DNA from: Sphingomonas sp. LY54
GTDB lineage: Bacteria; Pseudomonadota; Alphaproteobacteria; Sphingomonadales; Sphingomonadaceae
Length of the DNA: 64,000 bases
Direction of reading: 5' to 3'
Assembly (NCBI RefSeq): GCF_035594035.1
Contig: NZ_CP141588.1
Span: 2,510,501 to 2,574,500 of the forward strand
The notes below the pieces were generated by a model. That model saw nothing but the letters and a program-made list of their open reading frames with translations. It had not been told where the DNA came from and searched no databases. A program made the position numbers and the translations under genes. Positions 29,618-38,615 of the stretch are shown here, piece after piece (position 1 is the stretch's first letter; the number at the start of each line of letters is the position of its first letter).

Positions 29618-29921
29618 CGGGACTCCTCTTGGCCAGGACGGCGGCGCCATGATTGGCGCCGACCACTTGGGCACTGGGCACGCAGACATCGACCGGGTTC
29701 GATGGCCCTATCTTGCCCCTGACGGAGCGCGCGGTCGAGTCCTGCCAAGCGCCTCGGAAGCTGGCTTTGAAGCGTTTTTCGGGCATCGGAGAGCCTGCAA
29801 GGACCCTCGACGGGACCGGACGGGAACATCCGGGCCGCTGTCTCATTCTTGATCTTGTTACGCCAGCGAGCGTTCCGGCTGTGCCGGTGCGGGCCGCATC
29901 GCGCTTGTAAGGAGGAAAGTC
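29618..29921. other. Intergenic region between divergent genes
   Basis: About 300 bp between the phosphodiesterase and the DUF2231 gene. It holds a perfect inverted repeat, GGCGCCA-TGAT-TGGCGCC (29643-29660), close to the phosphodiesterase start, and otherwise nothing that I recognise. Confidence 0.5.
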
Positions 29922-30362
29922 GTGGTGGCTGCCGTTGAACATCGGACCTACCCAACGCCCGTTTCCCCACTCCATCCGCTGCACGCGGTGCTGCTGGCGG
30001 GAACGGTGCCCCTGTTCCTGGCCGCGCTGCTGAGCGACTGGGCTTACGCGGCCAGTTACGAAATTCAGTGGAAGAACTTTTCGTCCTGGCTGATCGTCGG
30101 CGGCCTGGTGTTCGGCGGCTTCGCCTTGCTGTTCGCGCTGGTCGATTGGGTCCGCGCCGGGCGGCGTTGGGGCCGAACGGCCTTCTATTTTCTCCTGCTG
30201 CTGGCGGCCTGGATTCTGGGCTTCATCAATGCGCTGGTCCACGCCAAGGATGCGTGGGCGAGCATGCCGGCGGCGCTCATCCTGTCGGCGATCGTCGCGT
30301 TGCTCGTGATTGCGGCGACGGCGCTCGGCTTCTCCACCTTGCGCACGGGAGCGGTGAAATGA
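29922..30362 (+). CDS. DUF2231-type inner-membrane protein
   Basis: A 146-residue integral membrane protein with four predicted helices: LHAVLLAGTVPLFLAALLSD, WLIVGGLVFGGFALLFALV, TAFYFLLLLAAWILGFINAL and ALILSAIVALLVIAATALG. The opening PLHPLHAVLLAGTVPLF matches the DUF2231 family (HPLHP motif). GTG at 29922 follows GGAGG by 6 nt; a second GTG is at 29925. It overlaps the sorbosone-dehydrogenase-like gene by 4 bp. This pair is commonly seen together and may form a membrane-bound oxidoreductase unit, though the role of the DUF2231 protein is not known. Confidence 0.85.
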   Translation: MVAAVEHRTYPTPVSPLHPLHAVLLAGTVPLFLAALLSDWAYAASYEIQWKNFSSWLIVGGLVFGGFALLFALVDWVRAGRRWGRTAFYFLLLLAAWILGFINALVHAKDAWASMPAALILSAIVALLVIAATALGFSTLRTGAVK

Positions 30363-31687
30363 AGCGTTGGACCCTGTTTCCCGGCGCCGCTTTGCTGGCC
30401 CTGCTAGCTGCCTGCGGCAGCGAACCGGCGGAACAACAATATGGCCCGAATCCGCAGCTTGCCGAGCCGCAGCGGGGGCTCCTGCCCTCCATGGTGATCG
30501 CGGACCCGGCGGAATGGGGCGACCGAAGGCCAACCGTGCCGGAGGGTTATGCGATCACGCCGATTGCCACCGACCTGCTGATCCCCCGCCAGACTTTAGT
30601 GCTTCCCAATGGCGACATCCTGGTCGCCGAAGGGCGCGGCGGCGGCGCTCCCAAGCTCACGCCGAAGGACGTGATCGCGAGCATCATTAAGGCCAAAGGA
30701 ACGAGTTCGGCCAAAAGCGGCAACCGACTGACGCTGCTGCGCGATGCCGACGGCGACGGCGCCTATGAGGGACGCACTATCTTTGCCGACAATCTCAACG
30801 CGCCTTACGGGCTCGCCTTGGTCGGGAGCCAGCTTTACGTCGCCAATCAGGACGCTTTGGTGCGGTTCGACTATCAGGTCGGGCAGACCAAGGCCGCGGG
30901 CCCGCCGGTCAAGATCACCGACCTGCCGTCGCAGCTCAACCACCATTGGACCAAGGCGCTGACCGCAAGCCCCGACGGGCGGTTCCTCTATGTCGGCATC
31001 GGCTCCAACAGCAACATCACCGAGCGCGGCATGACCGCCGAAGCGGACCGCGCCCTGGTGTGGCAGATCGACGCGCAGACCGGCGCCCACCGCCCCTACG
31101 CGACAGGCCTGCGCAATCCCACCGCGCTGACGATCCAGCCCGGCACCGGCCAGCTCTGGGCGGCGGTGAACGAACGCGACGAGATCGGGCCGAACCTCGT
31201 CCCCGATTACATCACGTCCGTCCGGGAAGGCGGCTTCTACGGCTGGCCCTATGCCTATTGGGGGCCGAATGAGGACGTGCGCGTCCGGCCCCGGGACCCG
31301 CAGAAGGTGACCGCGACGATCAAGCCCGATTACGCGCTCGGATCGCACGTCGCCACGCTCGGCTTGGCCTTCTCGACGCCGGCGATGGGCGCGCGCTTCG
31401 CCGACGGGCTGTTCGTCGGCGAGCATGGCAGTTGGAACCGCAGCGTGCCGGTCGGCTACAAGGTCATCTTCGTGCCGTTCCGCGGCGGCCGGCCGGCCGG
31501 TCCCCCGATCGATTTCGTCACGGGCTTCTTCGGCGCCGACGGCAAGACCCGCGGCCGCCCGGTCGGCGTGACCGTCGACCCGCGCGGCGCCCTCATCGTC
31601 GCCGACGACCTGTCGAACACGATCTGGCGCGTGACGCCGATCCAGGCACCGAATCAGGGCGCCGCGGTCGCGCCAGTCCAGCGATGA
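30359..31687 (+). CDS. PQQ-type sugar dehydrogenase-like lipoprotein (sorbosone dehydrogenase family)
   Basis: A 442-residue six-bladed beta-propeller protein with a lipoprotein signal (FPGAALLALLAACGSEP; Cys is the lipobox residue). Signature stretches are NGDILVAEGRGGG, LNAPYGLALVGSQLYVANQD, LNHHWTKALTASPDGRFLYV, GLRNPTALTIQPGTGQLWAA, GFYGWPYAYWG and FVGEHGSWNRSVPVGYKV, as in the L-sorbosone/glucose dehydrogenase family that uses PQQ or other redox cofactors. ATG 30359 overlaps the stop of the DUF2231 gene. Substrate and cofactor are not determinable from sequence alone. Confidence 0.88.
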   Translation: MKRWTLFPGAALLALLAACGSEPAEQQYGPNPQLAEPQRGLLPSMVIADPAEWGDRRPTVPEGYAITPIATDLLIPRQTLVLPNGDILVAEGRGGGAPKLTPKDVIASIIKAKGTSSAKSGNRLTLLRDADGDGAYEGRTIFADNLNAPYGLALVGSQLYVANQDALVRFDYQVGQTKAAGPPVKITDLPSQLNHHWTKALTASPDGRFLYVGIGSNSNITERGMTAEADRALVWQIDAQTGAHRPYATGLRNPTALTIQPGTGQLWAAVNERDEIGPNLVPDYITSVREGGFYGWPYAYWGPNEDVRVRPRDPQKVTATIKPDYALGSHVATLGLAFSTPAMGARFADGLFVGEHGSWNRSVPVGYKVIFVPFRGGRPAGPPIDFVTGFFGADGKTRGRPVGVTVDPRGALIVADDLSNTIWRVTPIQAPNQGAAVAPVQR

Positions 31688-31909
31688 TTTTGAGAAGTGG
31701 GGGACGGGGCGGGCTGCTCCGCCCAGCTTCGGCCGGCTCGCAGCCGGCGATGGAACGGGCAGACAAGCCTGTGAAAACAGCGCCTTGGTCTCGCCTGCTA
31801 CGGCCCGACGGTCGGCCCGCTGAGCATCTAGCCGGGCGGCCATGCTCAGGGCATAGTCCGGCGGGGGCGCGATCTTGCGCGCCGTGTTTGTATCAGGACG
31901 CATCCCGGG

Positions 31910-32794
31910 ATGAATCTGCGCCACATCGAGATTTTTCACGCCGTCTACGTCAACGGTTCCGTGAGCGCCGCGGCGCGCGCGCTCAACGTATCGCAGCCCT
32001 CCGTGTCGAAAATGTTGCGCCATGCGGAAAGCCTGCTGGGTTTCCAACTGTTCCAGCGCACCAATGGCGGACTGGTGCCGACGGAGGATGCGCACACCTT
32101 GTTCGACGAAGTCCGCGAGATCCAGGACCGGGTGCACGCGCTGCGCGAGGCGGGGCGCAACCTTCGCCGCGGCACCGGCGGGACGTTGCGCATCTCCGCG
32201 CTGCCCTCGCTCGCGCTCGAAGCGGTGCCCACCGCCGTCGCGCGTTTCCTGCGGACACATGAGAATGTGAAGTTCGACCTCCAGACCGTCCATCACGACG
32301 ATCTGCTGCGCAAGCTCCACGAGCGCGAGACCGACATCGCGGTCGCCTATCAGGTGCCCCAGGCGGCGCCGGTCGCGCAGAGCTGGCTCGGCGAGGGCGA
32401 ATTGGTGGTCCTCTATCGCGAGGAGGACATGCCGGACGCGCCGTCCTGCATCGAGCTGAACCGGCTCCAGGGGCAGCGCTTCATCAGCCTGGCCGCGAGC
32501 GGGCCGACCGGGCAGATCTTCACTGAGGAACTGCAGCGGCTCAACGTCGATCTCGACCATGTCGTCTCGGCCCGCACTTTCTATATCGCCGCCGCTCTGG
32601 TCCGGCAGGGAGTGGGCATGACGGTGATCGACAGCTTCACCGCCCAGGCTTGCCTCGCGCCCGGTTTGGCGATGCGGCCGCTGAAGCCGCGCGTCACGTT
32701 CGACATCCATGCAATGTATCTGCTCAATCGGCCGCTCGGCGCGCTTGCGGTCGAATTCATGAAGACCCTGAAGCGCGTCCTCGACACTCCATAG
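31910..32794 (+). CDS. LysR-type transcriptional regulator
   Basis: A 294-residue regulator with an N-terminal winged helix-turn-helix (MNLRHIEIFHAVYVNGSVSA then ARALNVSQPSVSKMLRHAES) and a two-lobed LysR substrate-binding domain (about 90-290; FISLAASGPTGQIFTEELQ). It precedes dgcN by 70 bp in the same direction, and the whole D-amino-acid operon follows. It is probably the local activator, with a D-amino acid or an acylated derivative as inducer; this is inferred from position only. Confidence 0.92.
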   Translation: MNLRHIEIFHAVYVNGSVSAAARALNVSQPSVSKMLRHAESLLGFQLFQRTNGGLVPTEDAHTLFDEVREIQDRVHALREAGRNLRRGTGGTLRISALPSLALEAVPTAVARFLRTHENVKFDLQTVHHDDLLRKLHERETDIAVAYQVPQAAPVAQSWLGEGELVVLYREEDMPDAPSCIELNRLQGQRFISLAASGPTGQIFTEELQRLNVDLDHVVSARTFYIAAALVRQGVGMTVIDSFTAQACLAPGLAMRPLKPRVTFDIHAMYLLNRPLGALAVEFMKTLKRVLDTP

Positions 32795-32864
32795 CGTCGG
32801 GCTATGGCGTGCCGCCGCATCGTTATGCGGGGCGCGCGCCGGTGCGGGCTAGCTTCGCGGGACG

Positions 32865-33896
32865 ATGATCCCAGCACCCTTCCTTCTCTATCTCGGCCAC
32901 AGCGCCGATCCGCTCGCCATCAAGACCTCTCGGGGGGTGGCCATGTTCCGGCGCGAAGACTGCGTCGGCGAATTCCGGCACGACGATTGTCCCCAGACGC
33001 TCGGCCTGCCGCGGCTCGCCATGGCGGAGGCCGTCGCGGCCGGCGCGCGGACATTGATTCTCGGCATCGCCGGCGCCGGCGGCAAGCTTGGCGCCGACCT
33101 CGTCGAGGATGCGGCGGCGGCGCTGGAGGCCGGCCTCAACGTCGCGTCGGGCCTGCATCAGCGCCTTCGCGACGACCCGCGCCTCGCCGCGCTGGCGCGG
33201 GAGCGGGGGCTGCAGTTGTTCGACGTGCGCGACCCGCCCGAAAATCTTGCGGTTGGCAAGGGCAACAAGCGTGCGGGCAAGCGCCTGCTCACCGTCGGCA
33301 CCGATTGCTCGGTCGGCAAGATGGTCGCCACATTGGCTCTCGCCCGCGGCATGCGCGAGCGCGGCATCGCGGCCGATTTCAGAGCGACCGGCCAGACCGG
33401 AATCCTGGTCGCCGGCGCCGGCGTCGCGGTCGACGCCGTGATCGCAGACTTCATCTCGGGCGCGATCGAGCAGCTTGCGCCGGCGCGCAGCGACGACGGC
33501 TGGGACCTGATCGAGGGCCAGGGCTCGCTCTTCCACCCCTCTTTCGCCGGCGTCTCGCTGGGGCTCCTTCACGGCGCCCAGCCCGGCGCGCTCGTCCTCT
33601 GCCACGAACCGGGGCGGCCCCATATGCGCGGCGTACCCGGCCGCCCGCTTCCCGATCTGGTCGAATGCCTGGAGGCTAATCTCGCGGCGGCGCGGCTCAC
33701 CAGCCCGGACGTGCGCGCGGTCGGTATCTGCCTCAACACGTCGGCGATGGACGCGCAGGCCGCGCGCCGGCTGTGCGATGCTACGGCCGACCGCCTCGGC
33801 CTTCCCTGCACCGACCCTGTCGCCCTCGGCGTCGACTCCATCATTGATGAGCTATGTCCCGAATACTCAGCGCACAGCACGACTGCTTCCCGCTAA
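32865..33896 (+). CDS. dgcN: DgcN-like N-acetyltransferase (DUF1611)
   Basis: A 343-residue DUF1611 protein. In the D-glutamate catabolic pair described for marine bacteria, DgcN acetylates D-Glu to N-acetyl-D-Glu, which DgcA then racemises. The N-terminal domain (MIPAPFLLYLGHSADPLAIK) and a P-loop-like GTDCSVGKMVATLALARGM (about 145-163) are seen, with RATGQTGILVAGAGVAVDAV and a glycine-rich LIEGQGSLFHPSFAGV. It overlaps dgcA by 43 bp, so the two are coupled. Assignment rests on the family and on the adjacent racemase; the substrate could be another D-amino acid. Confidence 0.85.
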   Translation: MIPAPFLLYLGHSADPLAIKTSRGVAMFRREDCVGEFRHDDCPQTLGLPRLAMAEAVAAGARTLILGIAGAGGKLGADLVEDAAAALEAGLNVASGLHQRLRDDPRLAALARERGLQLFDVRDPPENLAVGKGNKRAGKRLLTVGTDCSVGKMVATLALARGMRERGIAADFRATGQTGILVAGAGVAVDAVIADFISGAIEQLAPARSDDGWDLIEGQGSLFHPSFAGVSLGLLHGAQPGALVLCHEPGRPHMRGVPGRPLPDLVECLEANLAAARLTSPDVRAVGICLNTSAMDAQAARRLCDATADRLGLPCTDPVALGVDSIIDELCPEYSAHSTTASR

Positions 33897-34849
33897 GCCG
33901 TCCATTCCGGATCGCGCGCGGCACCAAGACCGCCGCCGACGTGGTGACGGTGACGATCCGCGACGGCGACGCGTTCGGCCATGGCGAGGCCGTGCCCTAT
34001 CCGCGCTACGGCGAGACGATCGACGGCTCGCTCGCCGCGATCGAGCAGGTTCGCCCTCTGATCGAGCGCGGCGCGGGACGGATCGAGCTGCTCGACATCC
34101 TCCCAGCCGGCGCCGCCCGCAATGCGATCGACTGCGCGTTGCTGGACCTTGAAGTGCAGCGCTCGCGTCAGGACGTGACGGCCATGTTCGGTGGTCCGGC
34201 GCTGCGCACGATTCCCAGTGCGATGACGGTGGTGATCGACACGCCCGAGGCGATGGCCCTCGATGCCGCGCGGATGGCCGATGCGCCGGTTTTGAAGATC
34301 AAGGTGGATGCGAACGATCCCGAGGCGCAGATCCGCGCGGTCCGCGACGCGGCGCCGAATGCGGAATTGATCGTCGACCCCAACGAAAGCTGGGACCGGA
34401 CGGTGCTGGAGGCGATGCAGAGGATGATGGTCGAGGCCCGGGTCGGGCTGCTCGAGCAGCCGGTGCCCGCAGGTGAGGACGAATGGCTCGAGGGATTCAC
34501 GCCCGAAATTCCGATCTGCGCCGACGAGTCGGTCCATGTCGCGGCGGACCTCGCGGTCGTCGCGCGCCGCTACCAGGCGGTGAACGTGAAGCTCGACAAG
34601 GCCGGCGGGTTCACGGCCGCGCTGAAGCTCGCGCAGGCGGCGCGCGCCCGCGGCCTCGGCCTGATGACGGGCTGCATGGTGAGCTCCTCGCTTTCGATCG
34701 CGCCGGCGCTGCATATTGCCTTGCTATCGGACTTCGTCGACCTTGACGGGCCGATCTGGCTCCGGGAGGATCGGCCTGGCGGGATAAGAGCGGAGGGTGG
34801 CTTCATCCATCCGCCGGCAGCAGGTTTTTGGGGGACGCCGCGAGTATGA
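33854..34849 (+). CDS. dgcA: DgcA-like N-acetyl-D-glutamate racemase / dipeptide epimerase (enolase superfamily)
   Basis: A 331-residue enolase-superfamily enzyme of the L-Ala-D/L-Glu epimerase branch. Acid-base lysines are in PVLKIKVDAN (Lys-x-Lys) and VNVKLDKAGG, and the metal ligands in LIVDPNESW, LLEQPVP and ICADESV. With DgcN upstream it fits N-acetyl-D-Glu racemase, but dipeptide epimerase (recycling murein L-Ala-D-Glu) cannot be excluded by sequence reading. ATG 33854 is inside the end of dgcN; the stop overlaps the deacylase start by 4 bp. Confidence 0.86.
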   Translation: MSRILSAQHDCFPLSRPFRIARGTKTAADVVTVTIRDGDAFGHGEAVPYPRYGETIDGSLAAIEQVRPLIERGAGRIELLDILPAGAARNAIDCALLDLEVQRSRQDVTAMFGGPALRTIPSAMTVVIDTPEAMALDAARMADAPVLKIKVDANDPEAQIRAVRDAAPNAELIVDPNESWDRTVLEAMQRMMVEARVGLLEQPVPAGEDEWLEGFTPEIPICADESVHVAADLAVVARRYQAVNVKLDKAGGFTAALKLAQAARARGLGLMTGCMVSSSLSIAPALHIALLSDFVDLDGPIWLREDRPGGIRAEGGFIHPPAAGFWGTPRV

Positions 34850-36402
34850 AGTGGATTGCGTTGCTACCGGCCGCGACTTTGCTCGGGTGCGCCACTCCGG
34901 CGGCCGAACGGGTCGATCTCATCATCCGTGGCGGCACGATCTATAACGGCTCGGACGCACCCTTTGTCGGCGACGTCGCGGTTTCCGGCGACCGCATCAA
35001 AGCGGTCGGAAAGCGCCTAGACCTCAAAGCTGAGCGCGTGGTGGACGCGCGCGGCCTGATCGTCGCGCCCGGGTTCATCGATCCGCATGCCCATCTCGGC
35101 GCGCAGCTCGCCGACGACGATGCTCAGACGCGGTTGGTCCCCGGCTTCCTGATGCAAGGCGTCACGACCGCCTTCATCGGCAATGACGGCGGCGGCGAGG
35201 CCGATGTCGGACTCGTGCTGGGCCGGGCCGCAGCCAAGCCGGTCGGGATCAACTACGGTGCCTTCGTCGGGTTCGGCCCGGTTCGCAAGGCGGTGATCGG
35301 CGAGGCGGACCGCGCGCCCACTCCCGATGAATTGGCGCGGATGCGGCAGATGGTCGCAACGGCGATGTGCCAGGGCGCGCTCGGCTTCTCGACCGGCCTG
35401 TTCTACGCGCCGCAGAGCTTCGCCGCGCAGGACGAAGTGGTGGCGCTGGCGCGCGAAGCCGGCGCGCGAGGCGGCGTTTACGACAGCCATATCCGCGATG
35501 AATCCTCTTACTCGATCGGCCTCGCCGCGGCAGTGGACGAAGCGATCGCGGTCGGGCGGGGCGCCGGCATGCCGGTCAACATTTCCCATATCAAGGCGCT
35601 CGGCGTCGATGTGCACGGCCAGGCGCCGGCCATCATCGCGCGGGTGGAGGCGGCGCAGCGCAGCGGCCAGAAGGTCACCGCCGATCAATATCCCTGGTCT
35701 GCTTCGGGGACGAGCCTTGCCGCCGCTTTGGTCCCGCGCTGGGCGCATGACGGCGGGCGGGCTGCCATGCTGCGTCGCTTCGACGATGCCAGCGTGGCCG
35801 CGCGCCTGCGCACGGACATGACCGACAATCTGCGGCGGCGCGGCGGCGCGGAATCCCTGCTGATCACGCAGGGGAAGTTTCGCGCGAAGCGGCTTTCCGA
35901 GATTGCGACCGAGATGAAGCTCGATCCGGTCGCGACGGCGATGGCCGTGATCCGGATCAGCGATACCTCGGTCGCATCGTTCAACCAGACCGAGGAGGAC
36001 ATCGCAGCCTTCATGCGCAGGCCGTGGGTGATGACCGGATCGGACGCGTCGGGCGGCCATCCCCGCGCCTATGGCAGCTTCGCGCGCAAATATGCGCATT
36101 ATGTGCGCGAGCAGAAGGTGCTCGATCTCCGCACCTTCATCGAGCGCAGCACGGCTTTGCCGGCCGACACCTTCGGCATTGCCGATCGCGGCCGGCTGCG
36201 AGCCGGCGCGTTCGCCGACATCGTAACGTTCGACCCGAAGACCTTTGCCGCGCGCGCGACCTATGAGGAGCCGACCTTGCTGGCGACGGGCGTGCGGACG
36301 GTGCTCGTCAACGGCGTCCCCGCTGTCGAGAATGGTGCGTTGACCGGCACCGCCGCCGGGCGCGGGCTGAAGCACGTGGCGCCGGCCGGACGCTGCCAAT
36401 GA
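34846..36402 (+). CDS. N-acyl-D-amino-acid deacylase (D-aminoacylase), lipoprotein
   Basis: A 518-residue amidohydrolase with a lipoprotein signal (MKWIALLPAATLLGCATPA), so it is probably periplasmic. Motifs: metal-binding HAHLG in APGFIDPHAHLG, GALGFSTGLFYAPQSFA, a bridging-metal Cys/Lys region, YDSHIRDESS, NISHIKALGVD and GSDASGGHPRAYGSF, the layout of the N-acyl-D-amino-acid deacylase (D-aminoacylase) family. It would release D-amino acids from N-acyl forms, feeding the cytoplasmic DgcN/DgcA steps. ATG 34846 overlaps the dgcA stop; its own stop overlaps the symporter ATG. Confidence 0.9.
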   Translation: MKWIALLPAATLLGCATPAAERVDLIIRGGTIYNGSDAPFVGDVAVSGDRIKAVGKRLDLKAERVVDARGLIVAPGFIDPHAHLGAQLADDDAQTRLVPGFLMQGVTTAFIGNDGGGEADVGLVLGRAAAKPVGINYGAFVGFGPVRKAVIGEADRAPTPDELARMRQMVATAMCQGALGFSTGLFYAPQSFAAQDEVVALAREAGARGGVYDSHIRDESSYSIGLAAAVDEAIAVGRGAGMPVNISHIKALGVDVHGQAPAIIARVEAAQRSGQKVTADQYPWSASGTSLAAALVPRWAHDGGRAAMLRRFDDASVAARLRTDMTDNLRRRGGAESLLITQGKFRAKRLSEIATEMKLDPVATAMAVIRISDTSVASFNQTEEDIAAFMRRPWVMTGSDASGGHPRAYGSFARKYAHYVREQKVLDLRTFIERSTALPADTFGIADRGRLRAGAFADIVTFDPKTFAARATYEEPTLLATGVRTVLVNGVPAVENGALTGTAAGRGLKHVAPAGRCQ

Positions 36403-37649
36403 CATTGCTTCGCGGTTGGTTCGCAATCCCGCTGTGGAAGCGGGTGCTCGGAGCGCTAGCGCTCGGCCTGTTGCTTGGTGCATTCTGGCCGCAGGCCGCT
36501 CCCGCGGTCCAGTTCCTCGGCGACCTGTTCGTCCGCGCGATCCGGATGCTGGTCGTGCCGATCGTGCTGATTACGATCGCGGCCGGGATCACCACTTTGG
36601 GCGACCCGAAAAGGATCGGCGGCATCGGCGGGCGCACGGTCGCGCTGTTCGCCTTCACGACGGCGATCGCCGTATCGGTCGGCATGGCGGTCGCGACGCT
36701 CATCCGGCCGGGCGAAGGCGCCCCGCTCGGCACTGCCACGGCGCACGCCATGGGCGTTCCGCCCACGCCCTACGAGCAGCTCATCAACATCGTCCCGGTC
36801 AACATCTTCGACGCGCTCGCCCGCGGCGACATGCTGGCGATCATCTTCGTCGCGGTGCTGGTCGGCATCGGCACGCTGCTGGCGGGCGAGGCGGGGCGGC
36901 CGCTCGCCAACCTGCTCCAGTCGGCGACGGCGGCCCTGCTCAAGATCGTCGGCATCGTCATGGAAGCGACTCCATTCGGCGTGTTCGCGCTGATCGCCAA
37001 TGCGGTGGCGGCGAACGGCGCGGCGGTGTTCGTCAACGTCGGCTGGCTGGCGCTGGCCGTGCTGCTCGGCTCCGCGATCCAGATCCTGCTGGTGCACAGC
37101 CTGCTGTTGCGCTTCGCCGCGCGCGTGCCGGTCGGGCATTTCTTCCGCGGCATCATCGATGCGCTGGCCGTCGCTTTCTCGACCGCCTCCAGTTCGGCGA
37201 CCTTGCCGGTGGCGATGCGCGTGGCGGAAAAGAATCTGGGCGTCGGTCGCTCGATCTACTCGACCGTGCTGCCGCTCGGCGCGAGCATCGGCAAGGACGG
37301 CACGGCCATGTATGTCGGCCTGCTGAGCCTGTTCAGCCTGCAGGCGCTCGGCGTGGATATGACACCTGCGACCTACGGGCTCGTCCTGCTGACCGGCGCG
37401 CTGGCCGCGTTCGGCACGGCGCCGGTCCCGTCCGCGTCCCTGTTCATGCTCGCCGCGGTGCTTTCGTCGGTCGGCGTCCCGGCGGAACATACGGCTTTGG
37501 TGGTCGGTTTCGTGCTGCCGTTCGACCGTCTGCTTGACATGACGCGTACCGTGCCGAGCGCCTGTGCGAACCTGACGGTGGCGACCACCGTCGCGCGCTG
37601 GGAGGGAGAATTGGACGATGAAATCCTGCGAGCGCCCAACGGTGCCTGA
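36399..37649 (+). CDS. Dicarboxylate/amino acid:cation symporter (DAACS)
   Basis: A 416-residue GltP/DctA-type transporter with about eight membrane helices and two re-entrant loops. Recognition motifs are RMLVVPIVLITIAAGI, the Ser-rich AFSTASSSATLPVAM, the KDGTAMY motif in GASIGKDGTAMYVGL and DRLLDMTRTVPS, in which the Asp and Arg/Thr bind dicarboxylate substrate. Its place at the end of the D-aminoacylase and dgc genes, with 4-bp overlap, suggests uptake of glutamate, aspartate or their D-forms. It overlaps the next gene by 32 bp. Confidence 0.93.
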   Translation: MTLLRGWFAIPLWKRVLGALALGLLLGAFWPQAAPAVQFLGDLFVRAIRMLVVPIVLITIAAGITTLGDPKRIGGIGGRTVALFAFTTAIAVSVGMAVATLIRPGEGAPLGTATAHAMGVPPTPYEQLINIVPVNIFDALARGDMLAIIFVAVLVGIGTLLAGEAGRPLANLLQSATAALLKIVGIVMEATPFGVFALIANAVAANGAAVFVNVGWLALAVLLGSAIQILLVHSLLLRFAARVPVGHFFRGIIDALAVAFSTASSSATLPVAMRVAEKNLGVGRSIYSTVLPLGASIGKDGTAMYVGLLSLFSLQALGVDMTPATYGLVLLTGALAAFGTAPVPSASLFMLAAVLSSVGVPAEHTALVVGFVLPFDRLLDMTRTVPSACANLTVATTVARWEGELDDEILRAPNGA

Positions 37650-38472
37650 GATGGTCGATCCCGTGGCGTGGCAGCGCGACGGCTATGCGATCGTTCGCGG
37701 TTTCTTCACGCCGGAGGAAGTGGCGGCCATCGGCGCGGTGATCGATCGGGTCCATGCCGAAGGCGTCGCGCACGGCCGCAATTTCCGGCACGGCAATCTG
37801 TACTACAAGGTCGCTCAAGGCGAGACGAGCCCAGTGGTGCAGATGGTGCAGTGGCCGTCCTACCATAGGCCCGCGCTCGATGCGGTTCGGCTCGACCCGC
37901 GTTTTGCGGCGCTGCTCGCGCCGCTGATCGGCGGGGACGTCAAGCAGATCATCAACCAGATCCACTGGAAGGCACCGGGCGCCGTCGGCGATTTCGCCTG
38001 GCACCAGGATTCGCGCTTCCGCCAACCGGCCGACTGCTACCGCAACCTCGGCACGGCCTATGTCCAGACCGGCCTCGCCATCGATCCGCATGGGGCCGAA
38101 TCCGGCGGCATGCGGTTCGTGCCGCGCAGTCACGTGCAGGGCGACCTCGACCTCGATACCGATACCGACGTGCTCGGCAACGCAATGCAGGACGCAGCGC
38201 TCGAGCGGGTCGGCCTATCTGCTGCCGACGTGATCCAGCTCGAGCTCGATCCCGGCGATCTGGCGCTCTGGAACCCCTATCTGGTCCACGGCTCCGGCAC
38301 CAACCGGTCGAACCATTACCGCCGTTTCTACATCAACGGCTATGTCCGCGCGCAGGATTGCGACCGCGGCGAATGGGCGTTCCGCGGCGGCCAGCCGGTC
38401 CCGCTCGGCTCCGAACCGGCCCTCGTCCATTATGAGGCACTGCGGGAGCGGCCCGAGCCGCATTACGTTTGA
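37618..38472 (+). CDS. PhyH-family Fe(II)/2-oxoglutarate dioxygenase
   Basis: A 284-residue phytanoyl-CoA dioxygenase-like hydroxylase. The jelly-roll iron site is seen as His-Gln-Asp in DFAWHQDSRFRQ and the distal His in NPYLVHGSGTNRSNHYRRFY, where the Arg binds 2-oxoglutarate. ATG 37618 (GGGAG 9 nt upstream) lies inside the transporter gene; ATG 37651 just after the transporter stop is the alternative. It closes the operon. Substrates in this family range from acyl-CoAs to amino acid derivatives and ectoine; the context suggests a side chain on an amino acid or peptide, but that is a guess. Confidence 0.85.
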   Translation: MKSCERPTVPEMVDPVAWQRDGYAIVRGFFTPEEVAAIGAVIDRVHAEGVAHGRNFRHGNLYYKVAQGETSPVVQMVQWPSYHRPALDAVRLDPRFAALLAPLIGGDVKQIINQIHWKAPGAVGDFAWHQDSRFRQPADCYRNLGTAYVQTGLAIDPHGAESGGMRFVPRSHVQGDLDLDTDTDVLGNAMQDAALERVGLSAADVIQLELDPGDLALWNPYLVHGSGTNRSNHYRRFYINGYVRAQDCDRGEWAFRGGQPVPLGSEPALVHYEALRERPEPHYV

Positions 38473-38478
38473 GAGTAT

Positions 38479-38603
38479 TCCTCCCCTGCTTTTGCAGGCG
38501 AGGGGGACCATGCGAAGCATGGTGGAGGGGCGTCTTCGGGACTGAAGGGAGCCCCTCCACCGCGCTGCGCGCGGCCCCCCTCCCCTCGGAACCGAGGGGA
38601 GGA
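38479..38603. repeat. Palindromic intergenic repeat element
   Basis: A 125-bp region of nested inverted repeats: outer TCCTCCCCT/GAGGGGAGGA ends, inner CCATGC/GCATGG hairpin and complementary CCCCTCCACC and GGTGGAGGGG blocks flanking it. It lies between convergent genes. Such cassettes are common in sphingomonad genomes and act as bidirectional transcript ends; copy number here is one. Confidence 0.7.
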
Positions 38604-38615
38604 TAAGGTGCTGGC

